NCBI RefSeq assembly: GCF_002848265.1
Contig: NZ_CP025422.1
Coordinates: forward strand, 3,440,727-3,504,726
DNA: 64,000 nucleotides
From: Zhihengliuella sp. ISTPL4
GTDB taxonomy: Bacteria; Actinomycetota; Actinomycetes; Actinomycetales; Microbacteriaceae
Direction: 5' to 3'
Part shown: piece by piece, positions 26,825-37,799 of the stretch
How positions within the stretch are numbered: position 1 is the first letter of the stretch
Layout: every line of letters begins with the position of its first letter
The notes under the pieces: generated by a model
The model's database searches: none
The model's input: the letters and a program-made list of their open reading frames with translations, nothing else
What the model was told of the DNA's origin: nothing
Translations under genes and position numbers: made by a program

Positions 26825-27504
26825 CCCGCATCCTTCTCGTCGAAGACGAGCCCGACCTCGCCGACCCCCTCGCGTACCTGCTGCGCCGGGAGGGCTACGA
26901 GGTGGAGATCGCCGAGGACGGCCCCGGCGCGCTGACGGCGTTCCGGGAGCGCGGAGCCGACATCGTCCTGCTCGACCTCATGCTGCCCGGCATGCCGGGG
27001 ACCGAGGTGTGCCGGCAGATCCGCTCCGCGTCGGCCGTGCCCATCATCATGCTGACCGCCAAGGACTCCGAGGTCGACATCGTCGTGGGGCTCGAACTCG
27101 GAGCGGACGACTACATCACCAAGCCGTACTCCTCGCGGGAGCTGCTCGCGCGGATGCGGGCGGTCCTGCGGCGCGTGGTGCAGGCCGAGGGTGAACTGGA
27201 CGAGCGGGTGCTGGAAGGCGGGCGGGTCTCGCTCGACATCGACCGGCACACGGTGTCGGTCGCCGGTGAGCAGATCAACATGCCCCTGAAGGAGTTCGAA
27301 CTCCTGGAGGTCCTCATGCGCAACTCCGGACGGGTGCTCACGCGGGGCCAGCTCATCGATCGGGTATGGGGGAGCGACTACTTCGGCGACACCAAGACAC
27401 TCGACGTCCACATCAAGCGCATCCGCTCCCGCATCGAGGAGAACCCGAGTGAGCCGGTGATGCTCGTGACGGTCCGCGGGCTGGGATACCGCTTCGAAGG
27501 CTGA
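26821..27504 (+). CDS. regX3: Phosphate response regulator RegX3
   Basis: 227 aa. Receiver with Glu8-Asp9, Asp52 (VLLDLMLPGM), and Lys101. The OmpR-type winged helix follows (MPLKEFELLEVLMRNSGRVLTRGQLI, TLDVHIKRIRSRIE). It should bind the PHO box upstream of pstS. Coupled to senX3 by the ATGA overlap. Confidence 0.94.
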   Translation: MTRILLVEDEPDLADPLAYLLRREGYEVEIAEDGPGALTAFRERGADIVLLDLMLPGMPGTEVCRQIRSASAVPIIMLTAKDSEVDIVVGLELGADDYITKPYSSRELLARMRAVLRRVVQAEGELDERVLEGGRVSLDIDRHTVSVAGEQINMPLKEFELLEVLMRNSGRVLTRGQLIDRVWGSDYFGDTKTLDVHIKRIRSRIEENPSEPVMLVTVRGLGYRFEG

Positions 27505-27510
27505 GCGCAG

Positions 27511-27553
27511 ACGAGAAGAGGCCGGCACCCGCGGGGTGCCGGCCTCTTCTCGT
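27511..27553. terminator. Bidirectional terminator after regX3
   Basis: A 19-bp stem from ACGAGAAGAGGCCGGCACC to GGTGCCGGCCTCTTCTCGT with a short CGCGG loop. It separates convergent regX3 and the lipoprotein gene. Confidence 0.85.
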
Positions 27554-27563
27554 CTCTGGGGAC

Positions 27564-28034
27564 TCAGTCCTGGGGAGCGAGGTCCGCGTAGTACGGCAGC
27601 GTGCCGTCGAGCACGGGGATCTCCGTGGTCACGCCGGCGGAGTCGCCGGACTGGAAGTGCATCGGGATCGTCGCGCCGGGCATCGTGTCGAGGCCGACGA
27701 TCTCCACGGGCTCCTCGTCCGCGCCGAAGCTGATGGTTCCGCCGGCGGGCACCGTGATCTTGAAGGGTTCGCCGCCCTCCAGCGACACCGTCAGGGTCGC
27801 ACGATCCTGCGTCGGGTTGACGACGGCACCGACGAAGTTGCCCGCCGTGCCGTCCTCGTTGGCGATGATCAGGGCGTTGCGCACGGCGATGGGGCCGTCC
27901 TGGTCGGAGACGTTGACGCCGTCGGAGGCCGCGTACTCGATCTTCGTCGACTGCGGCGTGATGAACGTGCACCCGGTCGCGCCGAGCAGAACGAGGGCGC
28001 TGATGGCGGCAGACGCGACAAGGCGCGATTTCAC
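27564..28034 (-). CDS. Small secreted lipoprotein, conserved in Microbacteriaceae
   Basis: 156 aa. GTG start at 28034 with a perfect AGGAGG. A signal peptide ends in GATGC. The mature part is beta-rich (GNFVGAVVNPTQDRATLTVSLEG), like a copper-chaperone or Ig-like fold, but no metal ligands stand out. No function known. Confidence 0.8.
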   Translation of the reverse strand: MKSRLVASAAISALVLLGATGCTFITPQSTKIEYAASDGVNVSDQDGPIAVRNALIIANEDGTAGNFVGAVVNPTQDRATLTVSLEGGEPFKITVPAGGTISFGADEEPVEIVGLDTMPGATIPMHFQSGDSAGVTTEIPVLDGTLPYYADLAPQD

Positions 28035-28168
28035 GGGTCCTCCTGAGGTCCGACGGGATATCCGTCCCCATTCTATGGGTAAGTCGCGCCGGCGCAGGGA
28101 CCGGGGAGCGCGAACCTTAGCGCATATCCCCTGTGGTATCCTTGAGGTTGCCGAAAGGACATGTTTTT

Positions 28169-28651
28169 ATGCTTTTTGAGGTTGGCGAGACCGTCGTCTA
28201 TCCGCACCATGGCGCTGCGACCATCATCGAGGTCAAGGAGCGCATCATCAAGGGCGAGACGAAGAAGTACCTGAAGCTCAACGTCACGCAGGGTGATCTC
28301 ATCATCGAGGTTCCGGCCGAGAACGTCGACCTCGTCGGCGTCCGCGACGTGATCGGCAAGGAGGGCCTCGACCACGTGTTCGAGGTGCTGCGCGCCCCGT
28401 TCACGGAGGAGCCCACCAACTGGTCGCGCCGCTACAAGGCGAACCTGGAGAAGCTCGCGTCCGGTGATGTCATCAAGGTGAGCGAGGTCGTGCGCGACCT
28501 CTGGCGCCGTGACCAGGACCGCGGCCTGTCCGCGGGTGAGAAGCGGATGCTGGCCAAGGCCCGGCAGATCCTCATCTCCGAGCTGGCGCTGGCCGAGAAG
28601 ATCGATGAGGACAAGGCGGGCGCGCTGCTCGACGAGGTCCTCGCGTCCTGA
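28169..28651 (+). CDS. carD: CarD-family transcription regulator
   Basis: 160 aa. The N-terminal Tudor-like RNA-polymerase-binding domain begins [19 protein letters not shown]. The C-terminal helical DNA-binding domain includes [22 protein letters not shown] with the tryptophan that wedges the -10 element. It stabilises open complexes, especially at rRNA promoters, and is essential in mycobacteria. The ATG at 28169 gives the classical N-terminus. Followed by a strong terminator. Confidence 0.95.
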   Translation: MLFEVGETVVYPHHGAATIIEVKERIIKGETKKYLKLNVTQGDLIIEVPAENVDLVGVRDVIGKEGLDHVFEVLRAPFTEEPTNWSRRYKANLEKLASGDVIKVSEVVRDLWRRDQDRGLSAGEKRMLAKARQILISELALAEKIDEDKAGALLDEVLAS

Positions 28652-28661
28652 GACGTCCTTC

Positions 28662-28695
28662 ACGAAAGGCGGGTGCTGCGGCACCCGCCTTTCGT
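28662..28695 (+). terminator. Terminator of carD
   Basis: A perfect 15-bp stem ACGAAAGGCGGGTGC / GCACCCGCCTTTCGT with loop TGCG, 11 bases after the carD stop. Confidence 0.85.
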
Positions 28696-28719
28696 CGTTC
28701 CCGCGGGTAACGTGAAGCT

Positions 28720-29961
28720 GTGAGCATCCTCCCCGTCCCGCGTACCGCGATCATCGTCGTCGCTGCCGGCTCCGGCACCCGTCTTGAGGCCGGGGCGCCC
28801 AAGGCGTTCGTCGGCATCGACGCTCGCACCATCCTCCGGCACGCCCTCGACGGCGTCTTCGCGGCGGAGCCGATGCAGGTCGTGGTCGTGGCTCCGGCAG
28901 GCTACGAGGGCGACGCCGAGACGGAACTGCGGGCGGCCGCCGCGGAGCGTGTCGACCTGGGCCGTGTGGTCACGGGAGGCGCGACGCGGCAGGAATCCGT
29001 CGCCGCCGGGCTCGCCGCGCTGTGGGGGGATGTGACGACGGTCCTCGTGCATGATGCGGCTCGCGCTCTGACCCCGCCCGCGGTGATCGACGCCGTGGCG
29101 GCGGCCGTGGTCGGTGAGGCCGGCGCCGTGCCGAGCCTGCCCGTGGTCGACACCCTCAAGCGCGTCGAGGACGGTCTCGTGGCCGGTGCCGTGGATCGGT
29201 CGGAGCTCGCGGCGGCGCAGACGCCCCAGGGGTTCCCGCGCACGTTGCTGGAGGCGGCCTACGAGATCGCCCGCGCGGATGGGGCGGAGTACACCGACGA
29301 CGCGGCGCTCTTCGCGGCCGCAGGCCATCCGGTGCGGCTCGTGCCGGGGTCGGAGCGGTCGTTCAAGATCACCACGCCCGCCGACCTGGAACGTGCTCGC
29401 CTGCTCCTCGCGGCAGCACCGGCGCCCTCCCCGTCGTCGATCTCGGCGGCGGTCACGGGCGCCCCCCGGGTCGGTGTCGGCACGGACGTGCACGCCTTCG
29501 GCGGCGACGGATCGCTGTGGCTGGCCGGCCTCGAGTGGCCGGGGGAGGCCGCGCTCTCCGGACACTCCGACGGCGACGCCGTCGCGCACGCCATCGTCGA
29601 CGCGCTGCTGGGAGCCGCCGGGCTCGGTGACATCGGGCAGCACTTCGGCACGGCCCATCCCGAGTACGCGGGCGCGCACGCCGACGTCTTCCTCTCCCGC
29701 ACCGCGGAGATGCTGGCCGAAGCGGGCTTCGCGATCGGCAATGTGTCCGTCCAGTTCCAGGGCAATCGTCCGCGGTTCAGCGGGCGCCGCGCGGAGGCCG
29801 AGGCGGCGCTGTCGGCGGCGCTCGGGGGCGCGGCGGTGTCGGTGGCGGCCACGACGACGGACGGGTTGGGGTTCCCCGGACGCGGCGAAGGGATCGCGGT
29901 CACGGCCGTCGCCCTCGTCATCCCGCGACCGGAGCGGGGTCTCCCAGCGCCCGCCGAGTAG
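28720..29961 (+). CDS. ispDF: Bifunctional IspD/IspF of the MEP isoprenoid pathway
   Basis: 413 aa. IspD occupies about 1-235, with the nucleotide-binding [16 protein letters not shown] and VHDAARAL blocks. IspF covers about 248-410, with the metal ligands in GTDVHAF and [19 protein letters not shown]. The fusion performs the cytidylyltransferase step and the later cyclodiphosphate synthase step; the intermediate kinase IspE is not nearby. GTG start with TAACGT ending six bases before it. Fused forms are known in some bacteria, while mycobacteria keep two genes. Confidence 0.95.
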   Translation: MSILPVPRTAIIVVAAGSGTRLEAGAPKAFVGIDARTILRHALDGVFAAEPMQVVVVAPAGYEGDAETELRAAAAERVDLGRVVTGGATRQESVAAGLAALWGDVTTVLVHDAARALTPPAVIDAVAAAVVGEAGAVPSLPVVDTLKRVEDGLVAGAVDRSELAAAQTPQGFPRTLLEAAYEIARADGAEYTDDAALFAAAGHPVRLVPGSERSFKITTPADLERARLLLAAAPAPSPSSISAAVTGAPRVGVGTDVHAFGGDGSLWLAGLEWPGEAALSGHSDGDAVAHAIVDALLGAAGLGDIGQHFGTAHPEYAGAHADVFLSRTAEMLAEAGFAIGNVSVQFQGNRPRFSGRRAEAEAALSAALGGAAVSVAATTTDGLGFPGRGEGIAVTAVALVIPRPERGLPAPAE

Positions 29962-29970
29962 GCTTGAGCG

Positions 29971-31377
29971 GTGACTCTCCGCCTCTACGACACCCGCGCA
30001 CAGCTGCTGCGCGACTTCGTGCCTCTCGATCCCGAGAACATCACGATGTACGTGTGCGGACCCACGGTGCAGTCCGGACCCCATATCGGTCACGTTCGGG
30101 CGGCCCTCAGCTTCGACATCCTGCGCCGCTGGCTGACTCACCGGTACGGACGGGTCACCTTCGTGCGCAACGTCACCGACATCGACGACAAGGTGCTCGC
30201 GAACGCTACGCCGTCCGAGCCGTGGTGGGCGCTCGCCTATCGCATGGAGCAGGAGTTCGCAGCGGCCTACGCCGGCATCGGCATCCTGCCGCCGACGTAC
30301 GAGCCGCGGGCGACGGCCTCCGTCCCGCAGATGCAGGAGCTCATCGCGCTGCTCATCGACCGCGGTCACGCGTACCCCGCCCCCGACGGTTCCGGGGACG
30401 TGTACTTCGACGTGCGCTCCTGGTCGTCCTACGGCGATCTCACCCATCAGTCCGTGGACGCGATGGAGGCGGCGCAGGACGCCGACCCGCGCGGCAAGCG
30501 CAACCCGCAGGACTTCGCCCTCTGGAAGGGGGCGAAGGCCGACGAGCCCGCCGACGCGACCTGGACCTCGCCGTGGGGAGCCGGACGTCCGGGCTGGCAC
30601 ATCGAGTGCTCGGCCATGGCGAAGCGGTACCTGGGCGCGGAGTTCGACATCCACGGCGGGGGACTGGATCTGCGGTTCCCGCACCACGAAAACGAGCTCG
30701 CGCAGTCGACCGCGGCGGGTGACGGCTTCGCGCGCTACTGGGTGCACAACGGCCTCGTGACGGTCGACGGGCAGAAGATGTCGAAGTCCCTCGGCAACTT
30801 CACGCTGGCGCGGGACGTGCTCGATGCGCGGGACCCGCTCGTCGTGCGCTATGCCCTCGCCGCCGCGCACTACCGGTCGAGCCTCGACCTGTCAGAGTCG
30901 TCCTGGGCGGAGGCGGAAGCGGCTCTCGGCCGCATCCGCTCCTTCCTGGAGCGGGCGTTCCGCATGAAAGGCGCGCGGATCGGCGCGGACGACGCGCAGA
31001 TCCTCCCCGCCGCCTTCGTCGAGGCGATGGACGACGACCTCGGCGTGCCGCAGGCGCTGGCTGTCGTGCACGAGAGCGTGCGGGCCGGGAACTCGGCACT
31101 GGACGCGGGCGACACGTCAGCAGCGCTGGACGCGGCGCGGGCGGTGCTCGCCATGACCGGGATCCTCGGTCTGGACCCGAGCACGGAAGCTGGAACGGCC
31201 GGGGGCGGGCAGGCAGCGGCGCTTGATGCGCTGGTGCAGGAGATGATTGCGCAGCGCGCAGCCGCGCGTGCGAACAAGGACTGGGCGGCGGCCGATCGCA
31301 TCCGTGACGCGATCGCCGCCGCAGGAATCACGCTGGAGGACACTCCGGCCGGAACTCATTGGAGTATCGATGGCTAA
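29971..31377 (+). CDS. cysS: Cysteinyl-tRNA synthetase
   Basis: 468 aa. The class I signatures are [10 protein letters not shown] and KMSKSLGN. The zinc ligands are the Cys of [15 protein letters not shown] and HHENE. The GTG start at 29971 is six bases after TAGGCT, which overlaps the ispDF stop region, so cysS has its own leaderless promoter. The stop overlaps the rlmB start by eight bases. Confidence 0.96.
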   Translation: MTLRLYDTRAQLLRDFVPLDPENITMYVCGPTVQSGPHIGHVRAALSFDILRRWLTHRYGRVTFVRNVTDIDDKVLANATPSEPWWALAYRMEQEFAAAYAGIGILPPTYEPRATASVPQMQELIALLIDRGHAYPAPDGSGDVYFDVRSWSSYGDLTHQSVDAMEAAQDADPRGKRNPQDFALWKGAKADEPADATWTSPWGAGRPGWHIECSAMAKRYLGAEFDIHGGGLDLRFPHHENELAQSTAAGDGFARYWVHNGLVTVDGQKMSKSLGNFTLARDVLDARDPLVVRYALAAAHYRSSLDLSESSWAEAEAALGRIRSFLERAFRMKGARIGADDAQILPAAFVEAMDDDLGVPQALAVVHESVRAGNSALDAGDTSAALDAARAVLAMTGILGLDPSTEAGTAGGGQAAALDALVQEMIAQRAAARANKDWAAADRIRDAIAAAGITLEDTPAGTHWSIDG

Positions 31378-32374
31378 GCCAGGGCGCCCCGGCGCGAGCA
31401 AGGGAAACAAGAAGGGCCCCACGAAGGGCACCGGCGGGCTCGGGCGCAAGGCGCTCGAGGGGCGTGGCCCCACGCCGAAGGCGGAGGACCGCGCATGGCA
31501 CCCCGCCGGCAAGCGCAAGGCCGCGGCCGAGCGCTACGCGGCGGCCGGGGGCAAGGGGAAGCCGGGTGGACGTCCGGCCTCCGGCGGCAACCCGAACCGC
31601 ACGGCCCGTTCGAAGGACAACACGAACGACACCGAGACGGTCACCGGGCGCAACTCGGTGCTCGAGGCGCTGCGGGCGAAGATCCCGGCGACCGCGATGT
31701 ATGTCGCGCAGCGCGTGGAGATGGACGACCGCGTCAAGGAGATGCTGTCGATCGCGACCCACCGCGACATCCCGGTGCTCGAGGTCACGCGTCAGGAGCT
31801 CGACCGGATGGCCGGCTTCGACGGCGTGCACCAGGGCGTGGCCCTCAAGGTGCCGCCGTACGAGTACGCCCACCCGCAGGACCTGCTGGAAGAGGTCATC
31901 GACCGCGGCGAGACGCCGCTGTTCGTCGCTCTCGACGGCATCACCGACCCCCGCAACCTCGGCGCGATCATCCGGTCGACCGCGGCGTTCGGCGGTCACG
32001 GGATCATCCTGCCGCAGCGTCGTTCCGCGGGCGTGAACTCCGCCGCGTGGAAGACGAGTGCGGGCGCGGCGGCGCGGATCCCGGTCGCCCTCGCCTCCAA
32101 CCTCACCACGCAGCTCAAGGAGTTCAAGAAGCAGGGCGTGTTCGTGCTCGGGCTCGACGGCGACGGCGACGTCTCGCTGCCGGCGCTGGAGCTGGCCGAT
32201 CGCCCCGTCGTCATCGTCGTGGGCTCGGAGGGCAAGGGCCTGTCCCGCCTCGTGACCGAGACCTGCGACCAGATCGTCTCCATCCCCATCTCCGCGGCGA
32301 CCGAGTCGCTGAACGCCGGCATCGCGGCCTCGGTCGCGCTGTACCAGGTCGCGACCGTCCGCGCCGCGGACTGA
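31370..32374 (+). CDS. rlmB: 23S rRNA 2'-O-ribose methyltransferase RlmB/TrmH family
   Basis: 334 aa. About 85 residues of basic, glycine-rich disordered tail come first. A substrate-binding domain follows ([22 protein letters not shown]), then the SPOUT knot with motif 1 [20 protein letters not shown], motif 2 VVGSEGKGL and motif 3 [24 protein letters not shown] 31370 overlaps the cysS stop, with GGAG upstream. The exact rRNA site is inferred from the family. Confidence 0.92.
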   Translation: MAKPGRPGASKGNKKGPTKGTGGLGRKALEGRGPTPKAEDRAWHPAGKRKAAAERYAAAGGKGKPGGRPASGGNPNRTARSKDNTNDTETVTGRNSVLEALRAKIPATAMYVAQRVEMDDRVKEMLSIATHRDIPVLEVTRQELDRMAGFDGVHQGVALKVPPYEYAHPQDLLEEVIDRGETPLFVALDGITDPRNLGAIIRSTAAFGGHGIILPQRRSAGVNSAAWKTSAGAAARIPVALASNLTTQLKEFKKQGVFVLGLDGDGDVSLPALELADRPVVIVVGSEGKGLSRLVTETCDQIVSIPISAATESLNAGIAASVALYQVATVRAAD

Positions 32375-32389
32375 CCGAGAGGAACACGC

Positions 32390-33031
32390 ATGGCCCGCAT
32401 CATCGTCCTGGGAGGAACCGGCTACGCCGGACGCCACATCGTCGCGGAGGCGGTGAGCCGCGATCATGCGGTCGTCGCCATCTCGCGCTCGACCCCCGCG
32501 GATCCGGTCGCGGGTGCGGCCTACGTGCAGGGGTCCGCGCTCGACCCCGCATCGCTGACCGAGGCGTTCACGGGAGCCGACGCCGTGGTCTCCGCGCTCT
32601 CCCCGCGCGGCGACATGGAGGATCGCGTCCTCGAGGCGCTGACGAACGTGGTCGGACTGCTCGACGGCACCGAGACCCGGCTGGGCGTCGTGGGCGGTGC
32701 GGGCGGCAGCCTCGTGGCGCCCGGCGGCCCGCGGCTGTTCGACCAGGATTTCCCCGAGGAGTACAAGCACGAGGCGCAGGTCGGCATCGACTCGCTCGCC
32801 CTCCTGGAGCACACGCCGGAGAGCCTGGACTGGTTCTTCGTGCACCCGGCCGAGGTCTTCGGGCCGTGGGCCGAGGGGGAGCGCACCGGACGCTATCGGG
32901 ACGGCGGCGACGTGCTCGTCCGCGACGAGGACGGCAAGTCCTACATCTCGGGGGCGGACTTCGCCGTCGCGATCGTCGACGAGATCGAGCAGGGCAATCA
33001 CCACCGGCAGCGGTTCACCGTCGGCTACTGA
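32390..33031 (+). CDS. NAD(P)H-binding SDR-like oxidoreductase
   Basis: 213 aa. The N-terminal Rossmann loop is VLGGTGYAGRHIV, fitting the NAD(P)-binding atypical short-chain dehydrogenase (YwnB/NmrA-like) group. There is no clear YxxxK catalytic pair. ATG follows GAGAGGAA. Sixteen bases after rlmB, so probably cotranscribed. Role unknown. Confidence 0.85.
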   Translation: MARIIVLGGTGYAGRHIVAEAVSRDHAVVAISRSTPADPVAGAAYVQGSALDPASLTEAFTGADAVVSALSPRGDMEDRVLEALTNVVGLLDGTETRLGVVGGAGGSLVAPGGPRLFDQDFPEEYKHEAQVGIDSLALLEHTPESLDWFFVHPAEVFGPWAEGERTGRYRDGGDVLVRDEDGKSYISGADFAVAIVDEIEQGNHHRQRFTVGY

Positions 33032-33043
33032 CGCCGTCGGGAG

Positions 33044-34345
33044 TCAGACGAGGTCGCGCCAGTCCACCTCGTCGTCGTCGCCGAGCGACAGCGTGCCGGT
33101 GACGACGGGGAGGCCCATCGTCTCCGTCGGCGGTCCCATGATGGTGGCTTCGTCGCGGCGGTGGCGGAGCACGTCGTTGATGTAGCTCGTCAGCACCTCT
33201 GCGAGGGCGACCGAGCGCCCCTGTGCCTGGGACAGGTACCAGCGGTGCTCCAGCACCTGGTGGAACACCTCCGCCGGCTCGAGCTTGGCGCGCAGGTCGT
33301 AAGGGATCGCACGGACGACCGGCTCGAAGACGCGCGTGAGCCACTCGTGCGCGTACATCTCCTCGTCCGCCCACTGCTTGGTGGAGCGGGCGCGGAACTC
33401 GTCGAGGTCGTTGAGGAGTCGCCGGGCCTGGTTCTCCTCGACGTCGAGGCCGGTGAGGCGGATGAGCCGCCGCTGGTGATGCCCCGCGTCGACGACCTTG
33501 GGCTGGATCTCCACCACGGTGCCGTCCGCGGTCGTCGACATCGACATCTCGTCGATGTCGAAGCCCAGGGCGTTCAGACGCTCGACGCGTTCCGTGATGC
33601 GCCAGGTCTCTGCCGCGGAGAAGGACTCCTGCGCGGTGAGCTCGGCCCACAGCGAGCGGTAGGAGGACACGATGCCGTCCGCGATGGCGACGGCGTCGAC
33701 GCCGTGCTCCAGACGCCCGCCCGCGGCGAGGTCCATGATCTCGCCGGCGATGTTCGTCCGAGCGAGGTCGAGATCGTAGGCGCGCTGGCCGTCCGTCAGC
33801 CCTTCCTCGTGCAGCTCGCCGGTCTCCGCGTCGACGAGGTACGCCGCGAACGCTCCGGCATCCCGACGGAACAGGGTGTTGGAGAGCGAGACGTCGCCCC
33901 AGTAGAAGCCGACGTTGTGCAGGCGGACGAGCAGGAGGGCCAGGGCGTCGACGAGACGGGTGGCCGTGTCCGGGCGGAGCACCCGGGTGAAGAGCGCCCG
34001 ATACGGCATCGAGAAGCGCAGGTGTGAGGTGACCAGAGCCGCGGGCAACGGGTCACCCGACGAATCCGTCCGCCCGGCGATCACCGCGACCCGCTCCACG
34101 CACGGCACGTCGAGGCGCGCGAGGTTGCCGAGCATCTCGTACTCCCGCCGTGCCATCTCCGTCGTCGTCTCCTTGACGGCCACCACGCGACCCGAGAGGT
34201 CCGCGAAGCGGACGAGGTGGCGCGAGAGGCCCTTGGGGAGGGAGACGATGTGCTCGGACGGCCACTTCTCCAGGGGCGTCGACCAGGGCAGGGCGAGCAG
34301 CCCGGGGTCGACCGTCTTGGCGGTGATCCGGAGGGATTCCTGCAT
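33044..34345 (-). CDS. DUF4032 protein with a kinase-like fold
   Basis: 433 aa. The N-terminal 200 residues resemble lipopolysaccharide-kinase/RIO-like proteins: VVAVKETTTEMARREYEML offers a lysine and glutamate, and FYWGDVSLSNTLF looks like a catalytic loop with Asp and Asn. The C-terminal DUF4032 region follows. Widespread in actinobacteria; substrate not known. Converges on the SDR gene. It lies downstream of ugpC, but the terminator between them suggests a separate unit. Confidence 0.85.
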   Translation of the reverse strand: MQESLRITAKTVDPGLLALPWSTPLEKWPSEHIVSLPKGLSRHLVRFADLSGRVVAVKETTTEMARREYEMLGNLARLDVPCVERVAVIAGRTDSSGDPLPAALVTSHLRFSMPYRALFTRVLRPDTATRLVDALALLLVRLHNVGFYWGDVSLSNTLFRRDAGAFAAYLVDAETGELHEEGLTDGQRAYDLDLARTNIAGEIMDLAAGGRLEHGVDAVAIADGIVSSYRSLWAELTAQESFSAAETWRITERVERLNALGFDIDEMSMSTTADGTVVEIQPKVVDAGHHQRRLIRLTGLDVEENQARRLLNDLDEFRARSTKQWADEEMYAHEWLTRVFEPVVRAIPYDLRAKLEPAEVFHQVLEHRWYLSQAQGRSVALAEVLTSYINDVLRHRRDEATIMGPPTETMGLPVVTGTLSLGDDDEVDWRDLV

Positions 34346-34374
34346 GGGGGCTCCTGAGGTGCCGGGGGAAAAGA

Positions 34375-34409
34375 CGCGGCGCGGGCGACCGAAGTCAGCC
34401 CGCGCCGCG
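34375..34409 (-). terminator. Terminator of ugpC
   Basis: A 12-bp stem CGCGGCGCGGGC / GCCCGCGCCGCG with an 11-base loop, followed on the minus strand by TCTTTT. Starts about 15 bases after the ugpC stop. Confidence 0.8.
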
Positions 34410-34423
34410 GTGGAGGTGTCCGA

Positions 34424-35527
<1,104 letters not shown>

Positions 35528-35542
35528 CGTGTTTCTCCTTCA

Positions 35543-35560
35543 CCGGCAGGTACGTGCCGG
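35543..35560. promoter_or_regulatory. Inverted repeat upstream of ugpC
   Basis: CCGGCA - GGTACG - TGCCGG, 16 bases before the ugpC ATG and overlapping its probable leader. It could be an operator or a leader hairpin. There is no other evidence. Confidence 0.35.
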
Positions 35561-35755
35561 ACGATCCGTAGTGAATGAAGCGGCGGAGCGACCCGCCGTG
35601 ACCCTCCATCGGGTCGGGATCAGTATGGCACGAACGGCCGCACCTGGGTATTTCTCAGCCTCACTCGTTAGCATCGAACCCGGCCGTGCGCAGCGGCGAT
35701 CGCCGCCCGACGGCGATCGGGGCCAACCCGGACCCCCTGAGACTCAAGAGGAACG

Positions 35756-36706
35756 ATGTCGAGCGACGAAACGCCGAACGTCCCCGCCCCTCGCAATTCG
35801 CGCGAGGCCGTGCGGGAGAAGGCACAGAAGGTGCACGCCCAGCAGTCGCGGGCGCGTCTCATGCGACGGATCATCATCGGCGCGGTCGCGATCATCGCGG
35901 TCGGCGCGATCGGGACCGCCGTGACGCTCGCCGTGACCTCGCAGACCTCCAAGCCCCAGCTCAGCCCGAGTGGCATGGAGGCCGATGGTGTCGTGGTGAC
36001 GGACGTCGCGTCCGCCGCGATCGCCGGCTCGGCCTCGGCCACGCCCGATCCCGAGCCCAGCGAGGCCGCCACCACGGAGACGCCGTCTCCCGAGCCCTCC
36101 GCGGCCGGCGCCGTCGAGGTGCACGTGTACGTCGACTACCTCTCGCCGGACGCGGGCAAGTTCGAGCGTGCCAACGCCCGTCTGCTCTCACAGTGGATCG
36201 AGGACGGCGCCGCCACCGTCAGCTACCACCCGGTCGCGCTGCTGACCGCCAGCTCCAACGGCACGAAGTACTCGCTGCGCTCCGCCGCCGCGGCCGCCTG
36301 CGTTGCGACGCACTCGCCGGACCAGTTCTACGCGTTCAACCACGATCTGCTCGACGACCAGCCCGAGGTGGGCAGCGACGGGATGTCGGATGAGGAGCTC
36401 GCCAACCTCGCGGGCGCCGTCGGCGTGGACAACGTCAAGACCGTGCGCTCCTGCATCCAGGACGGCGACTATGTCAGCTGGGCGAAGGAAGCGACCACCA
36501 GGGCACTCGAGGGGCCGCTCCCCGGCTCCGACGACCTCGTCCTCACCGCCGCCCCGATGATCGTCGTGAACGGCGAGGCGTACGTCGGCGCGCTGGACGA
36601 CCCGCAGGAGCTGTCGACGTTCGTCATGTCCGTCGCGAGCGAGGCGTACTACGAGTCGGCGACCCCGACGCCGAGCCCGACCGCCACCTCGGCGCCGGCC
36701 GAGTAG
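35756..36706 (+). CDS. Membrane-anchored DsbA/thioredoxin-fold protein without active-site cysteines
   Basis: 316 aa. A basic N-terminus and one membrane helix (about 38-62) are followed by a Ser/Thr/Pro/Glu tether to about 118 and a DsbA-like domain. In active relatives the block reads DYxCPFCxxFE. Here it is DYLSPDAGKFE, with Ser130 and Ala133 in place of the two cysteines. The rest of the fold, including the cis-proline block TAAPMIVVNGEAYVG, is kept. Redox catalysis is therefore lost and a binding or chaperone role is likely. ATG follows GAGGAACG. Acidic-proline C-terminal tail. Confidence 0.88.
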   Translation: MSSDETPNVPAPRNSREAVREKAQKVHAQQSRARLMRRIIIGAVAIIAVGAIGTAVTLAVTSQTSKPQLSPSGMEADGVVVTDVASAAIAGSASATPDPEPSEAATTETPSPEPSAAGAVEVHVYVDYLSPDAGKFERANARLLSQWIEDGAATVSYHPVALLTASSNGTKYSLRSAAAAACVATHSPDQFYAFNHDLLDDQPEVGSDGMSDEELANLAGAVGVDNVKTVRSCIQDGDYVSWAKEATTRALEGPLPGSDDLVLTAAPMIVVNGEAYVGALDDPQELSTFVMSVASEAYYESATPTPSPTATSAPAE

Positions 36707-36730
36707 TCCGTCACACGCCCCCGCCATCGC

Positions 36731-36736
36731 TAAGCT
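36731..36736 (+). promoter_or_regulatory. Probable native promoter -10 of tRNA-Thr(TGT)
   Basis: TAAGCT 12 bases upstream of the tRNA 5' end at 36749. It is now cut off from the complete tRNA by the inserted element. Confidence 0.45.
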
Positions 36737-36747
36737 GTGATGGCATC

Positions 36748-36787
36748 CGCCGACTTGGCGCAATTGGTAGCGCACCGTACTTGTAAT
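36748..36787 (+). repeat. attL: 40-bp repeat, 5' half of tRNA-Thr
   Basis: Identical to 40000-40039. It contains the tRNA acceptor 5' strand, D arm, and anticodon arm through the loop, then diverges into element DNA. As a tRNA it is incomplete and nonfunctional. Confidence 0.88.
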
Positions 36788-36891
36788 TCAGATCGGGCGA
36801 ATCTCAGGGGTTTGCGCGGGGTATCGCGAGGTGGACGTAGTCGAGGATCGTCTACTCACTGGGTTGCTGAGGGTATCGCTCGACCGCGCGT

Positions 36892-36903
36892 AATGTGCGG
36901 GGT
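36892..36903 (+). repeat. Arm-type repeat, left end
   Basis: AATGTGCGGGGT, followed by ATATGCGGGG. The same 12-mer occurs at 39924-39935, followed by TTGTGCGGG. Related copies of GCGGGGT-ATCGCGAGG lie at about 36815-36831 and 36909-36925. Confidence 0.55.
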
Positions 36904-36947
36904 ATATGCGGGGTTTATCGCGAGGCTCTGCGAACCGTTTGGGGAGG

Positions 36948-37799
36948 TCACTGCCCGAAGGTCTGCGATGCGAGTTCTCCCTCGTACACGGAGCGGTTAC
37001 CTGCCGGCCACGCTCCGAGGTGGAAGTAGCGAGTCCAAAGAGCCCAGATGAGTTGCCACGACTCGGACTCCGGATCCACCGTGGTGACGGGCAGCCCGAG
37101 AGAGCGGGCCGCGTCGGGGCCCACTGTCGCCCCGTGCATCGTGGCATCGTCGACAAGCGGCCCTTTGAGCTTCTCCGCAATCTGGGATCGCGAATCCTCG
37201 TCGAGACCGGAACAGGAGAGGGCCTCTTCGATGAGCGTGTAACTACGAGCCATCGCGGAACGCGCCTGTTCCACCATCAGCATGTTCACGTCGGCGAGTA
37301 GGCCCGAGTAGAGAGGGAACGTATCGGGGGCCTCGGCAACGCGCGCCTCAGCGTCCTTGACCGCCTGCTCGATCTCCTTCGCCCCTACCAGGCGGCCGTT
37401 GATGGGAAACTGCGGGTCGACGGGGCCGAGGTCGCTCGAAGCTGTCATCAGGATCTCGTGGGCCCCAAGGGCCATGATCGTCGCGGCGGACTTCGCCATA
37501 TCCGGGATGATGATGGTCAGGCGGCTGCACCGAGCCTGCATGGCTCGCACGAGACGCACTGCAACCTCACCATCCCCTCCAGGGCTGGATAAGAGCAGGT
37601 GAAGCTCCTGCTCGGGACTAGCCCCGGACAGGAGTTCCTCAAGGAGCGTTACTGAGTGATGGAACACCTGGTCCACCATCACGATCAGGCGTGCGCGGGT
37701 CAGCTCCTGATAACGCCGGATCAGCTGCTGCCGGTCGTAACGATCGGCGTGTTGAGCGGAGAAAAGATGCGTCCGCTGACGGGGCGCCCCGTCGGTCAC
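36948..37799 (-). CDS. Clp-fold SDH-family serine protease
   Basis: 283 aa. The ClpP/crotonase-fold core runs from about residue 60. HLLLSSPGGDGEVAVRLVRAM forms the oxyanion turn, the nucleophile is Ser104 in DMAKSAATIMALGA, Asp128 lies in LGPVDPQF, and His222 in ATMHGATVG, giving the Ser-Asp-His order that names the family. There is no signal peptide or membrane helix, so it should be cytosolic. The GTG start overlaps the stop of the small upstream gene (GTGA). It is the only enzyme cargo of this element; by location an anti-phage or element-maintenance role is plausible, but no direct evidence exists. Confidence 0.85.
   Translation of the reverse strand: MTDGAPRQRTHLFSAQHADRYDRQQLIRRYQELTRARLIVMVDQVFHHSVTLLEELLSGASPEQELHLLLSSPGGDGEVAVRLVRAMQARCSRLTIIIPDMAKSAATIMALGAHEILMTASSDLGPVDPQFPINGRLVGAKEIEQAVKDAEARVAEAPDTFPLYSGLLADVNMLMVEQARSAMARSYTLIEEALSCSGLDEDSRSQIAEKLKGPLVDDATMHGATVGPDAARSLGLPVTTVDPESESWQLIWALWTRYFHLGAWPAGNRSVYEGELASQTFGQ

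Noticed and set aside
36749..36787. A second tRNA-Thr gene at the left end of the element
   Set aside because: Only the first 39 bases are present. The T arm and 3' acceptor strand are missing, so it is an attachment-site copy.
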